Shown here: piece by piece, positions 38,073 through 49,758 of the stretch
Layout of the letters: each line of letters opens with the position of its first letter
Position numbering within the stretch: position 1 is the stretch's first letter
From: an uncultured Rhizobium sp.
GTDB lineage: Bacteria > Pseudomonadota > Alphaproteobacteria > Rhizobiales > Rhizobiaceae
Assembly (NCBI GenBank): GCA_945952415.1
Contig: CAMFIF010000013.1
Span: forward strand, 1-64,000
Length of the DNA: 64,000 nt
Reading direction: 5' to 3'
Program-made: the position numbers and the translations under genes
The notes under the pieces: generated by a model
The model's input: only the letters and a program-made list of their open reading frames with translations
Databases searched by the model: none
Told to the model about the DNA's origin: nothing

Positions 38073-39029
38073 ATGGCCGTAGGGCTGCTTGGATTTCAAA
38101 CCACCATCGCTGAACGGGTAACGCTTTCGGGAATCGGCGTTCATTCCGGAGCGCCGGTTTCGATCACCTTTCATCCGGCCGAGTCGGGCTCGGGCATCGT
38201 GTTCCAGCGCTTCGAGGGCGAGGAACTGCTTGGCGAATACCGCGCTGTTTCCGCCGAAGTGGGCAATACGGATCTCTGCACCGTTCTCGGCACGCATCCG
38301 GCCCGCATGGTTGCGACGGTGGAACATGTGATGGCCGCGCTTTATGCGGCCGGTATCGACAATATCCTCGTCGAAGTGCATGGCGCTGAAATGCCGATCA
38401 TGGATGGCAGCTCGGCCGCCTTCGTCGAGGCGATCGAACAGGCGGGCCTGCGCCAGCTCGGGGCCAAGCGCCGCTATATCCGTGTCGTCAAGCCGGTCCG
38501 CATCGAGGCTGGCCAGTCCTGGGCAGAATTCCTGCCCTATGAGGGCACCCGCTTCGACGTGGAAATCGATTTCGACACGCCGCTGATCGGCCGCCAGCGC
38601 TGGCAGGGCGACCTGACGCTTTCCACCTTCCGCGACGAACTTTCCCGCGCCCGCACCTTCGGCTTCATGCGCGACGTAGAGCGGCTGTGGGCCGCCGGCT
38701 TCGCGCTCGGCTCCTCGCTGGAAAACTCGGTCGTCATTTCCGATGACGATACGGTGATCAATATCGAGGGCCTGCGTTACGGTCATGACGAATTCGTGCG
38801 CCACAAGACGCTCGATGCCGTCGGCGATCTGGCGCTTGCCGGGGCGCAGTTCATCGGCTGCTACCGCTCCTATCGCGGCGGCCACAAGCTAAATGCCAAT
38901 GCGCTGAAGGCACTGCTGAACGACCGTTCGGCCTATGAGGTCGTCGAAAGCGCCTCGGCCCGGCCGCGTGCAGGCGCCCGCGATTTCATCGCGGTCAACG
39001 CCCCGGAATTTGCGCCCTGGTCTGCCTGA
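38073..39029 (+). CDS. lpxC: UDP-3-O-acyl-GlcNAc deacetylase
   Basis: A 318-residue zinc enzyme catalysing the first committed step of lipid A synthesis. Seen: FQTTIAERVTLSGIGVHSG, ATVEHVMAALYAAGIDN (zinc His), EMPIMDGSSAAFVEAI, ARTFGFMRDVE, and RHKTLDAVGDLALAG with the further zinc ligands His and Asp. It lies next to ftsZ as in many Proteobacteria, but here behind a terminator. Confidence 0.96.
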   Translation: MAVGLLGFQTTIAERVTLSGIGVHSGAPVSITFHPAESGSGIVFQRFEGEELLGEYRAVSAEVGNTDLCTVLGTHPARMVATVEHVMAALYAAGIDNILVEVHGAEMPIMDGSSAAFVEAIEQAGLRQLGAKRRYIRVVKPVRIEAGQSWAEFLPYEGTRFDVEIDFDTPLIGRQRWQGDLTLSTFRDELSRARTFGFMRDVERLWAAGFALGSSLENSVVISDDDTVINIEGLRYGHDEFVRHKTLDAVGDLALAGAQFIGCYRSYRGGHKLNANALKALLNDRSAYEVVESASARPRAGARDFIAVNAPEFAPWSA

Positions 39030-39050
39030 TCACGCCGCGATTTTGGATAG

Positions 39051-39077
39051 AGGCCGCTTGTGAAAGCGGCCTTTTTC
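39051..39077 (+). terminator. Terminator after lpxC
   Basis: AGGCCGCTT (39051-39059), loop GTGA, AAGCGGCCT (39064-39072), then TTTT. Confidence 0.88.
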
Positions 39078-39141
39078 ATTGCCCTTTTTGCGGCGGTTTC
39101 TCTTCCCCGCCATAAAAATGCGTTAAAGAATCGACAATGCG

Positions 39142-39169
39142 TTGTTATCGAGCGCCCTTTGCTCTAGAA
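39142..39169 (+). promoter_or_regulatory. Candidate bamD promoter
   Basis: TTGTTA (39142-39147), 16 bases, CTAGAA (39164-39169), about 74 bp before bamD. A small hairpin GGTCCGC-TCGG-GCGGACC follows at 39180-39197 within the predicted leader. Confidence 0.35.
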
Positions 39170-39242
39170 ACGCCAGTCAGGTCCGCTCGGGCGGACCGCT
39201 GTTTGAACCGGGTCCGAATAGGTAGTGCAAGGTTTGTCCAAA

Positions 39243-40088
39243 ATGAATAAAACTGCGCGTGTGCTGCTGGTATCTCTTCTTCTTGCCGGCACGGGCACTT
39301 TTCTTGCGAGCTGCGAAACGGACCAGGACATCGACATTTCCAAGATCGGCATGGAATCCGATCCGCCGGAGGTGCTGTACAACCAGGGTCTGGCCAACTT
39401 CAAGGCTGGCAATACGACCGAGGCGCAGCGCAAGTTCGATGCGATCGATCGCCAGCATCCCTTCACCGACTGGGCCCGCAAGGCGCTCGTCATGAGCACC
39501 TTCCTCAAATATCGCAGTGGCGATTATGACGAGGCGATCACGACCGGCACGCGCTATATGCGGCAGTATTCCAACACGCCGGATGCCGCCTATGTGCAGT
39601 ATCTGATCGGTCTTGCCTATTCGAAGCAGATCCCCGACGTGACCCAGGATCAGCGCGCCGCCGCGCAGACCATCGATGCCATGCAGAAGGTCGTCGATAA
39701 TTATCCGAAGTCGGAATACGTCGACGACGCGCAGACCAAGATCCGCTTTGCGCGCGACAACCTCGCCGGCAAGGAAATGCAGGTCGGGCGCTACTATCTG
39801 GAGCGCAAGGAATATCTGGCAGCCATCCAGCGTTTCCGCCTGGTGGTCGAGAAATATCCGAACACCAACCAGGTGGAGGAGGCGTTGGCTCGCCTGGTGG
39901 AAGCCTATTTCGCCCTTGGCATCGTGCAGGAAGCGCAGGCCGCTGCCGCGGTGCTCGGCCGGAACTATCCGGATAGCCAGTGGTATGCCGACAGCTACAA
40001 GCTCTTGCAGACCGGTGGTCTGGAACCGCGTGAGAATGCGGGTTCCTGGATCAGCCGTGCGGCAAGCAAGATCGTTCTCGGCGGCTAA
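39243..40088 (+). CDS. bamD: Outer membrane assembly lipoprotein BamD
   Basis: A 281-residue lipoprotein of the BAM complex that inserts beta-barrel proteins. The signal peptide ends LASC (lipobox). TPR-like helical repeats follow: [34 protein letters not shown], and [20 protein letters not shown] at 39225 is in frame; ATG 39243 gives the lipoprotein signal. recN starts 12 bp after its stop. Confidence 0.93.
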   Translation: MNKTARVLLVSLLLAGTGTFLASCETDQDIDISKIGMESDPPEVLYNQGLANFKAGNTTEAQRKFDAIDRQHPFTDWARKALVMSTFLKYRSGDYDEAITTGTRYMRQYSNTPDAAYVQYLIGLAYSKQIPDVTQDQRAAAQTIDAMQKVVDNYPKSEYVDDAQTKIRFARDNLAGKEMQVGRYYLERKEYLAAIQRFRLVVEKYPNTNQVEEALARLVEAYFALGIVQEAQAAAAVLGRNYPDSQWYADSYKLLQTGGLEPRENAGSWISRAASKIVLGG

Positions 40089-40099
40089 GACCGGCAACC

Positions 40100-41773
40100 A
40101 TGCTCGCACAGCTTTCGATCCGCGACATCGTCTTGATCGAACGTCTCGATCTTGGCTTCGACCGCGGTCTCTCTGTGCTGACGGGCGAAACCGGGGCCGG
40201 CAAATCCATACTGCTTGACAGTCTTTCCCTGGCGCTTGGCGGGCGCGGGGATGGCGGTCTTGTGCGCCATGGCGAGGAGAAGGGGCAGGTTACCGCCGTC
40301 TTCGACGTGCCGATGGATCACGCGGCGCGCAAGCTCTTGCGGGAAAATGGCATAGACGACGATGGCGACCTGATTTTCCGTCGCGCGCAATCGGCGGATG
40401 GCCGCACGAAAGCTTACGTGAACGATCAACCTGTCAGCGTGCAGCTGATGCGGCAGGCCGGGCAGATGCTCGTGGAAATCCATGGCCAGCATGACGACCG
40501 CGCGCTTGTCGATACGGATGCGCATCGCAATCTCCTTGATGCCTTCGGCGGACTATCGGAGGAAGCGCTGGCGGTGGGCACACTCTACCGCAGCTGGAGG
40601 GATGCCGAGCGGCAGCTGAAGAAACACCGGGAAAAGGTGGAGGCCGCTGCCCGAGAGGCGGATTTCCTGCGCTCCGCCGTGGAGGAACTGACGCGTCTTT
40701 CCCCTCAGGACGGGGAGGAGGACGAACTCGCCGAGCGGCGAAGCCAGATGCAAAAGTCGGAGCGCATTGCCGGCGATATCGCGGAGGCTTCCGAATTCCT
40801 GAACGGCAACAGTTCTCCGGTGCCGCATATCGCATCGCTCGTCCGCCGCCTCGAACGCAAGGCGCAGGAAGCGCCGGGCCTCCTCGAAGAGACGGTATCG
40901 CTTCTCGACCAGGCCCTCGATCATCTCTCCAATGCCCAGATGGAGGTGGAGGCCGCGCTGCGCCGGACGGAGTTCGATCCCAAGGAGCTGGAGCGGGTGG
41001 AGGAGCGCCTCTTTGCGCTCCGCGCCGCCTCGCGGAAATATTCCGTGCCGGTTTCCGATTTGCCGGCACTCGCGCTTCGCATGACGGCCGATCTTGCCGA
41101 TCTCGATGCGGGCGAGGAAAAGCTCAAGCATCTCGAAACCGCCCTTGCCGAGGCCGAGGCCAGCTATTTCCGCGCTGCGGATGCGCTTTCCGCAAAGCGG
41201 CGCAAGGCTGCCGATGCTCTGGCGGAGGCGGTGATGGCGGAATTGCCGGCTCTGAAGCTCGAAAGGGCGCGCTTCATGGTGGAGATCAACTCCCGCGCGG
41301 AAAATGCGGGCGCCGGGGGCATAGACATTGCCGAGTTCCATGTGCAGACCAACCCCGGCACCCGTCCGGGCTCGATCATGAAGGTGGCGTCTGGCGGCGA
41401 GCTTTCCCGCTTCCTCCTCGCGCTCAAGGTGGCGCTGGCCGATCGAGGCTCTGCCCCGACCCTGGTTTTCGACGAGATCGATACGGGTGTCGGCGGCGCG
41501 GTGGCGGATGCCATCGGGCAGCGGCTGAAGCGGCTTTCCGACCGGGTGCAGGTGCTCTCGGTCACCCATGCGCCGCAGGTTGCCGCCCGCGCGGCCACCC
41601 ATTTCCTGATTTCCAAGGGGCCTTCGGCGGCGGATGCCGCAAAGATCGCAACCCGGGTTGCGGTCATGGAGCCGGGCGATCGTGCAGAGGAAATCGCCCG
41701 CATGCTGTCTGGCGCATCCGTGACGGATGAGGCGCGCGCTGCCGCGGCCCGTCTGATCGCGGGCAATGGCTAG
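40100..41773 (+). CDS. recN: DNA repair ATPase RecN
   Basis: A 557-residue SMC-like protein that acts at double-strand breaks. Walker A GETGAGKSILLDSLSLALGG near the N terminus, a central coiled coil with abundant charged heptads (about 150-370), the ABC signature ASGGELSRFLLALKVAL, and Walker B LVFDEIDTGVGG, plus QVLSVTHAPQVAA. No Rhizobium-type LexA box (GTTC-N7-GTTC) was noticed directly upstream. Confidence 0.96.
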   Translation: MLAQLSIRDIVLIERLDLGFDRGLSVLTGETGAGKSILLDSLSLALGGRGDGGLVRHGEEKGQVTAVFDVPMDHAARKLLRENGIDDDGDLIFRRAQSADGRTKAYVNDQPVSVQLMRQAGQMLVEIHGQHDDRALVDTDAHRNLLDAFGGLSEEALAVGTLYRSWRDAERQLKKHREKVEAAAREADFLRSAVEELTRLSPQDGEEDELAERRSQMQKSERIAGDIAEASEFLNGNSSPVPHIASLVRRLERKAQEAPGLLEETVSLLDQALDHLSNAQMEVEAALRRTEFDPKELERVEERLFALRAASRKYSVPVSDLPALALRMTADLADLDAGEEKLKHLETALAEAEASYFRAADALSAKRRKAADALAEAVMAELPALKLERARFMVEINSRAENAGAGGIDIAEFHVQTNPGTRPGSIMKVASGGELSRFLLALKVALADRGSAPTLVFDEIDTGVGGAVADAIGQRLKRLSDRVQVLSVTHAPQVAARAATHFLISKGPSAADAAKIATRVAVMEPGDRAEEIARMLSGASVTDEARAAAARLIAGNG

Positions 41774-41817
41774 GCGGCCTCGCTTGCGTTTCTTTCGGTC
41801 TTTCTTATAATGGAGCA

Positions 41818-41850
41818 TCCGGCGGGTGCTGGAACACCCGCCGGAGTTTT
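41818..41850 (+). terminator. Terminator after recN
   Basis: TCCGGCGGGTG (41818-41828) pairs with CACCCGCCGGA (41835-41845), followed by GTTTT. A second hairpin, ACCCGCACG (41874-41882) with CGTGCGGGT (41897-41905), follows 25 bp later. Confidence 0.85.
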
Positions 41851-41947
41851 ACTGATCCTTACGGATAAATGTTACCCGCACGGTCATTGACCAGGTCGTG
41901 CGGGTTTTCCGTATGATCAGCGTGATGGAAATCGGAAAGATCCGCAT
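41849..41947 (-). CDS. Possible 32-residue basic peptide
   Basis: A minus-strand frame begins MRIFPISITLIIRKTRTT and ends in TAA inside the recN terminator region. GGAGG lies eight bases before its ATG. The product is basic and part hydrophobic. Support is only the ribosome site; the frame also contains one of two hairpins. The rest of 41851-42163 shows nothing definite apart from the ligA leader. Confidence 0.25.
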   Translation of the reverse strand: MRIFPISITLIIRKTRTTWSMTVRVTFIRKDQ

Positions 41948-42130
41948 TTCGAACACCTCCACATGTCCGGCAAGGCCGTTGCCTCGGTCGGGTCAGCCCA
42001 TCATCCCGATCGGCACCACCTGGCGGGTGCCTGCTGCTTTTGTCGAACATTCGTACAATCTAACATGCATGTGGATGGTTGCAAGGCTCCCGGGCTTTCA
42101 GAGCTTTCAAGGGGCGCCGGTCTCCTCTAA

Positions 42131-44922
<2,792 letters not shown>

Positions 44923-44932
44923 TCCACCCCTC

Positions 44933-44960
44933 CTTGCGCTGCAGCAAAAGATTCCTATTT
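44933..44960 (+). promoter_or_regulatory. Candidate promoter of creA-family gene
   Basis: CTTGCG (44933-44938), 16 bases, CTATTT (44955-44960), close to the rhizobial sigma-70 consensus CTTGAC-N17-CTATAT, about 50 bp before the start. Confidence 0.5.
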
Positions 44961-45011
44961 CTGGTGTAATTGGCGCTATGGTGCGCTTGTGACGAGAAAG
45001 GGATGATCGAG

Positions 45012-45509
45012 ATGAACGCGACCGGAAAACGGAGCCTGCTGCTGGCCGGCCTGATGACCCTTGGAGCCGCCTTTCCCGCCGGGGCCGAGGTTGTGGGCAA
45101 GATCGGCGTCGACTGGATCGGCAACGACATCGTCGTCGAGGCACTGGCCGACCCGAAGGTCGAGGGCGTGACCTGCCATGTCACCTATTTCGATCGCAGT
45201 GTGATCGACCGCCTGCAGAAGGGCAACTGGTTCGAGGACCCTTCCAACAATTCCATCGCCTGCCGCCAGACCGGGCCGATTTCCGTTGGCGACATCGATC
45301 TTTCCGAGGATGGCGAGGAGGTGTTCCGGCAGGGCATGTCGCTGATCTGGAAGAAAATGGTCGTCAACCGCATCTATGACCGCAAGAACGATACGCTGGT
45401 TTATGTCGTGCATACGCGCCAGGTGACCGACGGTTCGGCGAAAATGGCTATTTCCACGGTGCCGCTCTACGGCCAGGCCGTGAACTGGAAGAACGGGAAG
45501 CCGCAATAA
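45012..45509 (+). CDS. CreA family protein
   Basis: A 165-residue periplasmic protein: signal peptide (RSLLLAGLMTLGAAFPAGA) followed by the CreA domain (KIGVDWIGNDIVVEAL, GVTCHVTYFDRS, SIACRQTGPI). Two cysteines may form a disulfide. The biochemical role of CreA is unknown. The ATG at 45012 has AAGGA eight bases before it; ATG 45003 overlaps that site. Confidence 0.85.
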   Translation: MNATGKRSLLLAGLMTLGAAFPAGAEVVGKIGVDWIGNDIVVEALADPKVEGVTCHVTYFDRSVIDRLQKGNWFEDPSNNSIACRQTGPISVGDIDLSEDGEEVFRQGMSLIWKKMVVNRIYDRKNDTLVYVVHTRQVTDGSAKMAISTVPLYGQAVNWKNGKPQ

Positions 45510-45599
45510 CGGGCAATTGAAACGTTTAAGTCGGCATCACCCAAAAATGGTCCAAATTTTCTGCCTGCGCGGTTCAATATTTCGCAAAAACCTCTTCCG

Positions 45600-45769
45600 T
45601 TACGGCGAATCTTGTGCAAACCTTGGATTGTACAAAGCGACTGCGCCGTTTCGCGAATGACGGTGAAGGCGCCTTCTGTGCACGCCCGGATCGGCTCGGT
45701 GGCGTTACCCCAGCGACCGCAGCCCCCAACAAAAGCCTCGAACCGTCATTGGTTCGGGGCTTTTTGTTG
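45600..45769 (+). ncRNA. Candidate small RNA with strong terminator
   Basis: A 13-bp stem (45732-45744 with 45751-45763, one G-T pair) followed by TTGTTGTTT is a clear plus-strand intrinsic terminator, but it lies 222 bp beyond the creA stop. Between them, a hairpin near 45640-45675 and TTGTGCAA/TTGTACAA repeats at 45612-45634 hint at a separate short transcript. The 5' end is not determined. The terminator is solid; the RNA is a guess, and this may simply be the creA 3' end. Confidence 0.35.
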
Positions 45770-45810
45770 TTTCATGGCCTAGCAAATGGACAGGCTCGCT
45801 TCGCTGCATA

Positions 45811-45841
45811 AAAAAACGCCGCTCTTCGAAGAAGAGCGGCG
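45811..45841 (-). terminator. Terminator of the mcp-cheW unit
   Basis: CGCCGCTCTTC (45817-45827), loop GAA, GAAGAGCGGCG (45831-45841). On the minus strand six T residues follow (45816-45811), 25 bp beyond the cheW stop. Confidence 0.92.
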
Positions 45842-45865
45842 TCCCGACGATGCAACCTTAAGGGT

Positions 45866-46330
45866 TTAAGCGGCCTGGGCCAGTTCGTCCGCGATGACGG
45901 TGTCCAGATTGAGGAAGCAGACCATGGACTTTTCGAGCGCGACGATGCCGCGGCAGAAGGCGCGCTGGGCTTCCGGGATGATTTCCGGCGGCGGCTGCAG
46001 GTCTTCGCTGCGGATGGTCATCATGTCGGATACCTGCTCGACCAGCAGGCCGACGAGCTTGCCGGCAATATCCGTGACGATGATGGCGGAGCGTTCGGAC
46101 GGTTCGGTGTGATTCATGCCCAGGCGGCAGGCCATGTCGATGACCGGGATCACGGCGCCGCGAAGGTTGATGAGGCCCAGAACGTAGGGCGGCGTGTGGG
46201 GCATTGGCGTGACCGGCGCCCAGCCGCGAATTTCGCGGATCGCCATGATGTCGATGCAGAATTCCTGATCGGCAAGATGGAAGGATACGATTTCCAGATA
46301 CGCACCGGACTGCTTGATGGCGTTCGACAT
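45866..46330 (-). CDS. cheW: Chemotaxis coupling protein CheW
   Basis: A 154-residue CheW-domain protein: EIVSFHLADQEFCIDIMAIREI, PHTPPYVLGLINLRGAVIPVIDM, and IIVTDIAGKLVGLLVEQVSD. It couples receptors to the CheA kinase. It begins two bases after the stop of the adjacent receptor gene, so this pair is translationally linked and probably works as a dedicated receptor-coupler pair, separate from a main che operon, which is not in this window. Confidence 0.94.
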   Translation of the reverse strand: MSNAIKQSGAYLEIVSFHLADQEFCIDIMAIREIRGWAPVTPMPHTPPYVLGLINLRGAVIPVIDMACRLGMNHTEPSERSAIIVTDIAGKLVGLLVEQVSDMMTIRSEDLQPPPEIIPEAQRAFCRGIVALEKSMVCFLNLDTVIADELAQAA

Positions 46331-46332
46331 GA

Positions 46333-48300
46333 TCAGAACTCTTCCCAGTTATCGCTTGCTCGGACAGGATCTGCCTGCGCGGCTGCGCTGCTTCTGTTGA
46401 AAGCACCGGCGACCTTATTCACCAGTGCCCGGGCAGGAGAAGGCTGTGGGGCCGGTTTCTCCTGCGCGACCCTTTTGACAGAGTATTCGAGATTTCTTTC
46501 CCGGAGCTTAAAGTGGCTGATGGCCTGGATGAGCTTGTCTGCATCCTGCGCCAGGGTGTGGCTTGCGGCGCTCGTTTCTTCCACCATGGCGGCATTCTGC
46601 TGGGTGACCTGATCCATGGTGCTGACGGCGGAGTTGACCTCCGAAAGGCCGGTATTCTGCTCGCGGGTGTCGGTGGCGATGGAAAGGACATGATCGCTGA
46701 TCCGCACGACATCTTCGCCGATATGCTGGAGCACCTCGCCGGTGGCTGTCACCATGCCGACACCGTTGCGCACTTCCTCGCTCGACTTGTTGACGAGAAT
46801 CTTGATGTCCTTGGCGGCGGTGGCGGCGCGGCCGGCGAGCTCCCGCACTTCCTGGGCGACGACCGCGAAGCCCTTGCCCGCTTCGCCGGCACGGGCCGCT
46901 TCCACGCCCGCATTGAGGGCGAGAAGGTTGGTCTGGAAGGCGATCTCGTCGATGACGTTGATGATGTTGCCGATCTCGCGGGAGGCATCCTCGATCCGCT
47001 CCATGGCGGCCATGGCGTCGGACACGACCTTGCCGGAGCGTTCCGAGGTCTGGCGGGTTGCCTCGACCATCTTGCCCGCTTCGCCTGCCTTGTCGGCGGA
47101 ATTGCGCACGCGGGTGGTGATCTGCTCGATGGCGGCTGCGGTCTGTTCCAGAGAGGCGGCCTGATGTTCGGTGCGCTTGGCGAGATCCTCGGCGGCCGAG
47201 CGCATCTGCCGGCTGTAGGACTGGATCGACATCGAGTTCTGGCGGATGTCGCCGACCACCGATTGCAGCTCGGTGATGGTCTTGTTGAAATCGTGACGCA
47301 GGCGCTCGAGATCGCTGCGGAAGGGCGTGTCGATGGTGGAGGTGATGTCGCCGCTCGCCAGCCGTCCAAGGCCATCGGCCAAGGCTTCCACGGCGAAGCG
47401 GATGGCGTCCGCATCCTCTTTCTGGGCGGCTTCGGCGGTCCGGCGCTCGTTGTCGCGCAGCAGGCGCGCCTCCTCGGAGCGGGCTTCGAGCGTCTGCTTG
47501 TCCATGGCCGCCTGGCGGAAGAGATCCGTCGAACGGGCCATTTCGCCGATTTCGTCGCCACGGTCGATCAGGCTGACGGGGGTGGCAATATCACCATCGA
47601 GGATCCGCTGCATGCTCTCGCGGATGGCGAGAATGCCGCGACGCAGGTTGCTGCCGTGAACGAGCTGCAGAAGGGCAACGCCGGCAAGCGCGAGGAGGCC
47701 GGTTGCCAGCTGGATATAAAGGGAGGTTTCCGAGGCGGTCTTGGCGGCGAGCAGGTGATCCTGCACGGACTGGGTTCCCTTGGCCGCCATGTCGGTCAGG
47801 AGCGCGGCCATCGTATCGCCGGACTTGTCGATCGTGTCGTCGATGGCATCATAGGCAGCTTCGGGAGCGCCCTGTTCCACCAGGTTCTTCAGGTCCACGG
47901 CAATGGCCTTTCGGAGCGCCTCAAGATCGGTCGAAAAGCTGCTGACCCTCGATGATTCCCCGAGAGATTGCGCCAGGCTTTGCAGCGTCGGCTCGCCATC
48001 CTTCAGGATCTTCAGCGAGTTTTCGATGATTTCGGTCCGTTCCGGATAAACCTTTCGGTCAGCACGGTCGACCAGCGTGTCCATGGCGGCGAGCACCATG
48101 GTGACATTGGCGTGGCGCATGTCCACCGCGGTCACCACTTCGGCCCGAAGCGCGTCGGCCCTCTGGAGGTCCGTGGCAATGACGGCGTTCTCGTAGGCAC
48201 CCACGGCAATGATGGATGCAATGCCCGCGGCGGCGCCGATGCCCAGGGTCCAGAGGCGCTGGCTGACGGACAGAGTTCTCTTGGTAATGTGCTGCGACAT
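46333..48300 (-). CDS. Methyl-accepting chemotaxis protein
   Basis: A 655-residue receptor. Membrane helix 1 is at about 10-32, a helical periplasmic sensor of about 150 residues follows, then helix 2 (YIQLATGLLALAGVALLQLV). HAMP regions precede a cytoplasmic signalling hairpin with FQTNLLALNAGVEAARAGEAGKGFAVVAQEVRELA. The C terminus is NWEEF, a version of the pentapeptide that docks the methyltransferase CheR. The ligand is unknown. GAGGA lies four bases before the ATG; the 243-bp leader (48301-48543) is A/T-rich and holds its promoter. Confidence 0.94.
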   Translation of the reverse strand: MSQHITKRTLSVSQRLWTLGIGAAAGIASIIAVGAYENAVIATDLQRADALRAEVVTAVDMRHANVTMVLAAMDTLVDRADRKVYPERTEIIENSLKILKDGEPTLQSLAQSLGESSRVSSFSTDLEALRKAIAVDLKNLVEQGAPEAAYDAIDDTIDKSGDTMAALLTDMAAKGTQSVQDHLLAAKTASETSLYIQLATGLLALAGVALLQLVHGSNLRRGILAIRESMQRILDGDIATPVSLIDRGDEIGEMARSTDLFRQAAMDKQTLEARSEEARLLRDNERRTAEAAQKEDADAIRFAVEALADGLGRLASGDITSTIDTPFRSDLERLRHDFNKTITELQSVVGDIRQNSMSIQSYSRQMRSAAEDLAKRTEHQAASLEQTAAAIEQITTRVRNSADKAGEAGKMVEATRQTSERSGKVVSDAMAAMERIEDASREIGNIINVIDEIAFQTNLLALNAGVEAARAGEAGKGFAVVAQEVRELAGRAATAAKDIKILVNKSSEEVRNGVGMVTATGEVLQHIGEDVVRISDHVLSIATDTREQNTGLSEVNSAVSTMDQVTQQNAAMVEETSAASHTLAQDADKLIQAISHFKLRERNLEYSVKRVAQEKPAPQPSPARALVNKVAGAFNRSSAAAQADPVRASDNWEEF

Positions 48301-48543
48301 GAATTCCTCGTCTCATTGCCGATAGAGCGGCTTCCATGCGAACGATTGGTCATGCACAGGCCCGCGGCGCGGGGGACGGCTTATGCGTCACTTCACGGCA
48401 ACCACCCGCGGAAAAGCCGTGTGCGCGGCCTAGGGCGGGCAGGATGGTCGCCAGATCAGTTAATCAGCATAAGTAACAATGTTTAAGTATTGGATAATCA
48501 CATTTGACCATTAATCCCTAACCATGTCTCCGCAAAAGACAGG

Positions 48544-49338
48544 TCAGGACACGTCGATCGTTGCCCGGTAGACGTGCCAGGTCGCATGTCCGAGAACGGG
48601 CAGAACGAAGAGCAGGCCCAGGAAGGCGGGAACGAGGGCGGCGAGGGCAGCGGCGCCTACAAGGAACCCAAAGGTGAGGAGCGGAACGGGATTTTCCGCA
48701 ACCGCCCGGACGCTCGTTATCATGGCGGTGACGAAATCCACTTCGTGATCGAGAAGCAGCGGCATGGAGATGACCGTGACGGAAAAGAGCACGGTGGCCA
48801 GCACCGCACCCACCAGCGTGCCGACGCCGAGAAACAGAAGGCCTTGGGTTGTCGAGACGATCATCACCATCAGCTGATCGAGCTCGGCGGGCGCCTTGTA
48901 GCCGAGGAAGAGCGCAAAGAGCAGGCGGACCTGATAGATCCAGATCCAGAAGATGAACAGCACGACGAAGGCCATCCAGGAGAGCTGCCGCTCCCGCTGG
49001 CGGAAGACTTCGGCCAGCACGCCGGACCAGGTGATGGGCAAACCCTCCTCGCGGCGGCGGCTGATTTCATAAAGGCCGACGGCGATGAAGGGACCGATCA
49101 GAGGAAAGCCGATGGCGACCGGGATGATCAGCCAGGGCAGGTGATAGATGGCGAGGGCCGAGACGATGAACAGGCCGCCCAGCGCATAGATCGCCCCAAA
49201 GAAAAGACCGAAGCGCATATGGGCGCGGAAATCGTCTATGCCGAGCAGGATTGCCCGCCCTATATCGCCGACCGAGAGCGCCCTGATCCTGATCCGCCGT
49301 TGCGGCGGCGCCGCATCCGTCAGCCCCGTGCTTTCCAT
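48544..49338 (-). CDS. DUF2189 family membrane protein
   Basis: A 264-residue integral membrane protein with about six hydrophobic helices. The N-terminal RIRALSVGDIGRAILLGIDDF, and EISRRREEGLPITW after the third helix, match the DUF2189 family, common in Alphaproteobacteria and of unknown function. GGAGG lies seven bases before the ATG. No partner gene is evident. Confidence 0.85.
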   Translation of the reverse strand: MESTGLTDAAPPQRRIRIRALSVGDIGRAILLGIDDFRAHMRFGLFFGAIYALGGLFIVSALAIYHLPWLIIPVAIGFPLIGPFIAVGLYEISRRREEGLPITWSGVLAEVFRQRERQLSWMAFVVLFIFWIWIYQVRLLFALFLGYKAPAELDQLMVMIVSTTQGLLFLGVGTLVGAVLATVLFSVTVISMPLLLDHEVDFVTAMITSVRAVAENPVPLLTFGFLVGAAALAALVPAFLGLLFVLPVLGHATWHVYRATIDVS

Positions 49339-49481
49339 CCGTCATCCTCCCCGAAGACCGCGATTGGGTCAGTGTTCCCCGGAACAAGATTTCCGTCTTT
49401 GAATTTTGTCAAGAACCTGTCGCGTGGCGGCAAAAAACTGGCCCGTTTGCGCAGGCGCCGCACTTCGGGTAAAGTTCGGCC

Positions 49482-49631
49482 ATGCGTTCCGATGCGATCA
49501 AATGGCCACTGGCAATCTCCGCTGTCCTTCTTTCCGGGCTGTTGCTCATGCTCGGCATGGCGGGCTGGATTCGCCATGCTGCGGATCTGATGCTCTCCCT
49601 CGGCCAGGCCGGTCTATCCTGGTGCCTCTGA
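49482..49631 (+). CDS. 49-residue single-span membrane protein
   Basis: A short frame beginning MRSDAIKWPLAISAVLLSG, with one strong membrane helix (to about residue 28) and a second mildly hydrophobic part ending LSWCL. Third codon positions are G/C-rich as in neighbouring genes, and it sits 127 bp before the SCO gene on the same strand. The ribosome site is weak. No family is recognised. Confidence 0.45.
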   Translation: MRSDAIKWPLAISAVLLSGLLLMLGMAGWIRHAADLMLSLGQAGLSWCL

Positions 49632-49758
49632 CAGGCCCCGTCGCTGCGGCAAATCCGCCTTCCCTTCAGGGTTCACGGCGCTCGTGATTTGCATCCGAAG
49701 GCGGGCCGGGCTATCAGCAGCGTCAAACAGAGCTTTCCGATGTCAGGAGTATTTCCCC

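Noticed and set aside
42045..42062. SOS-box-like CGAACATTCGTACA before ligA
   Set aside because: Alphaproteobacterial LexA uses GTTC-N7-GTTC, and the match to the Gram-positive box is incomplete.
45614..45811. 65-codon frame downstream of creA
   Set aside because: It runs through a strong intrinsic terminator and has no ribosome site or recognisable sequence.
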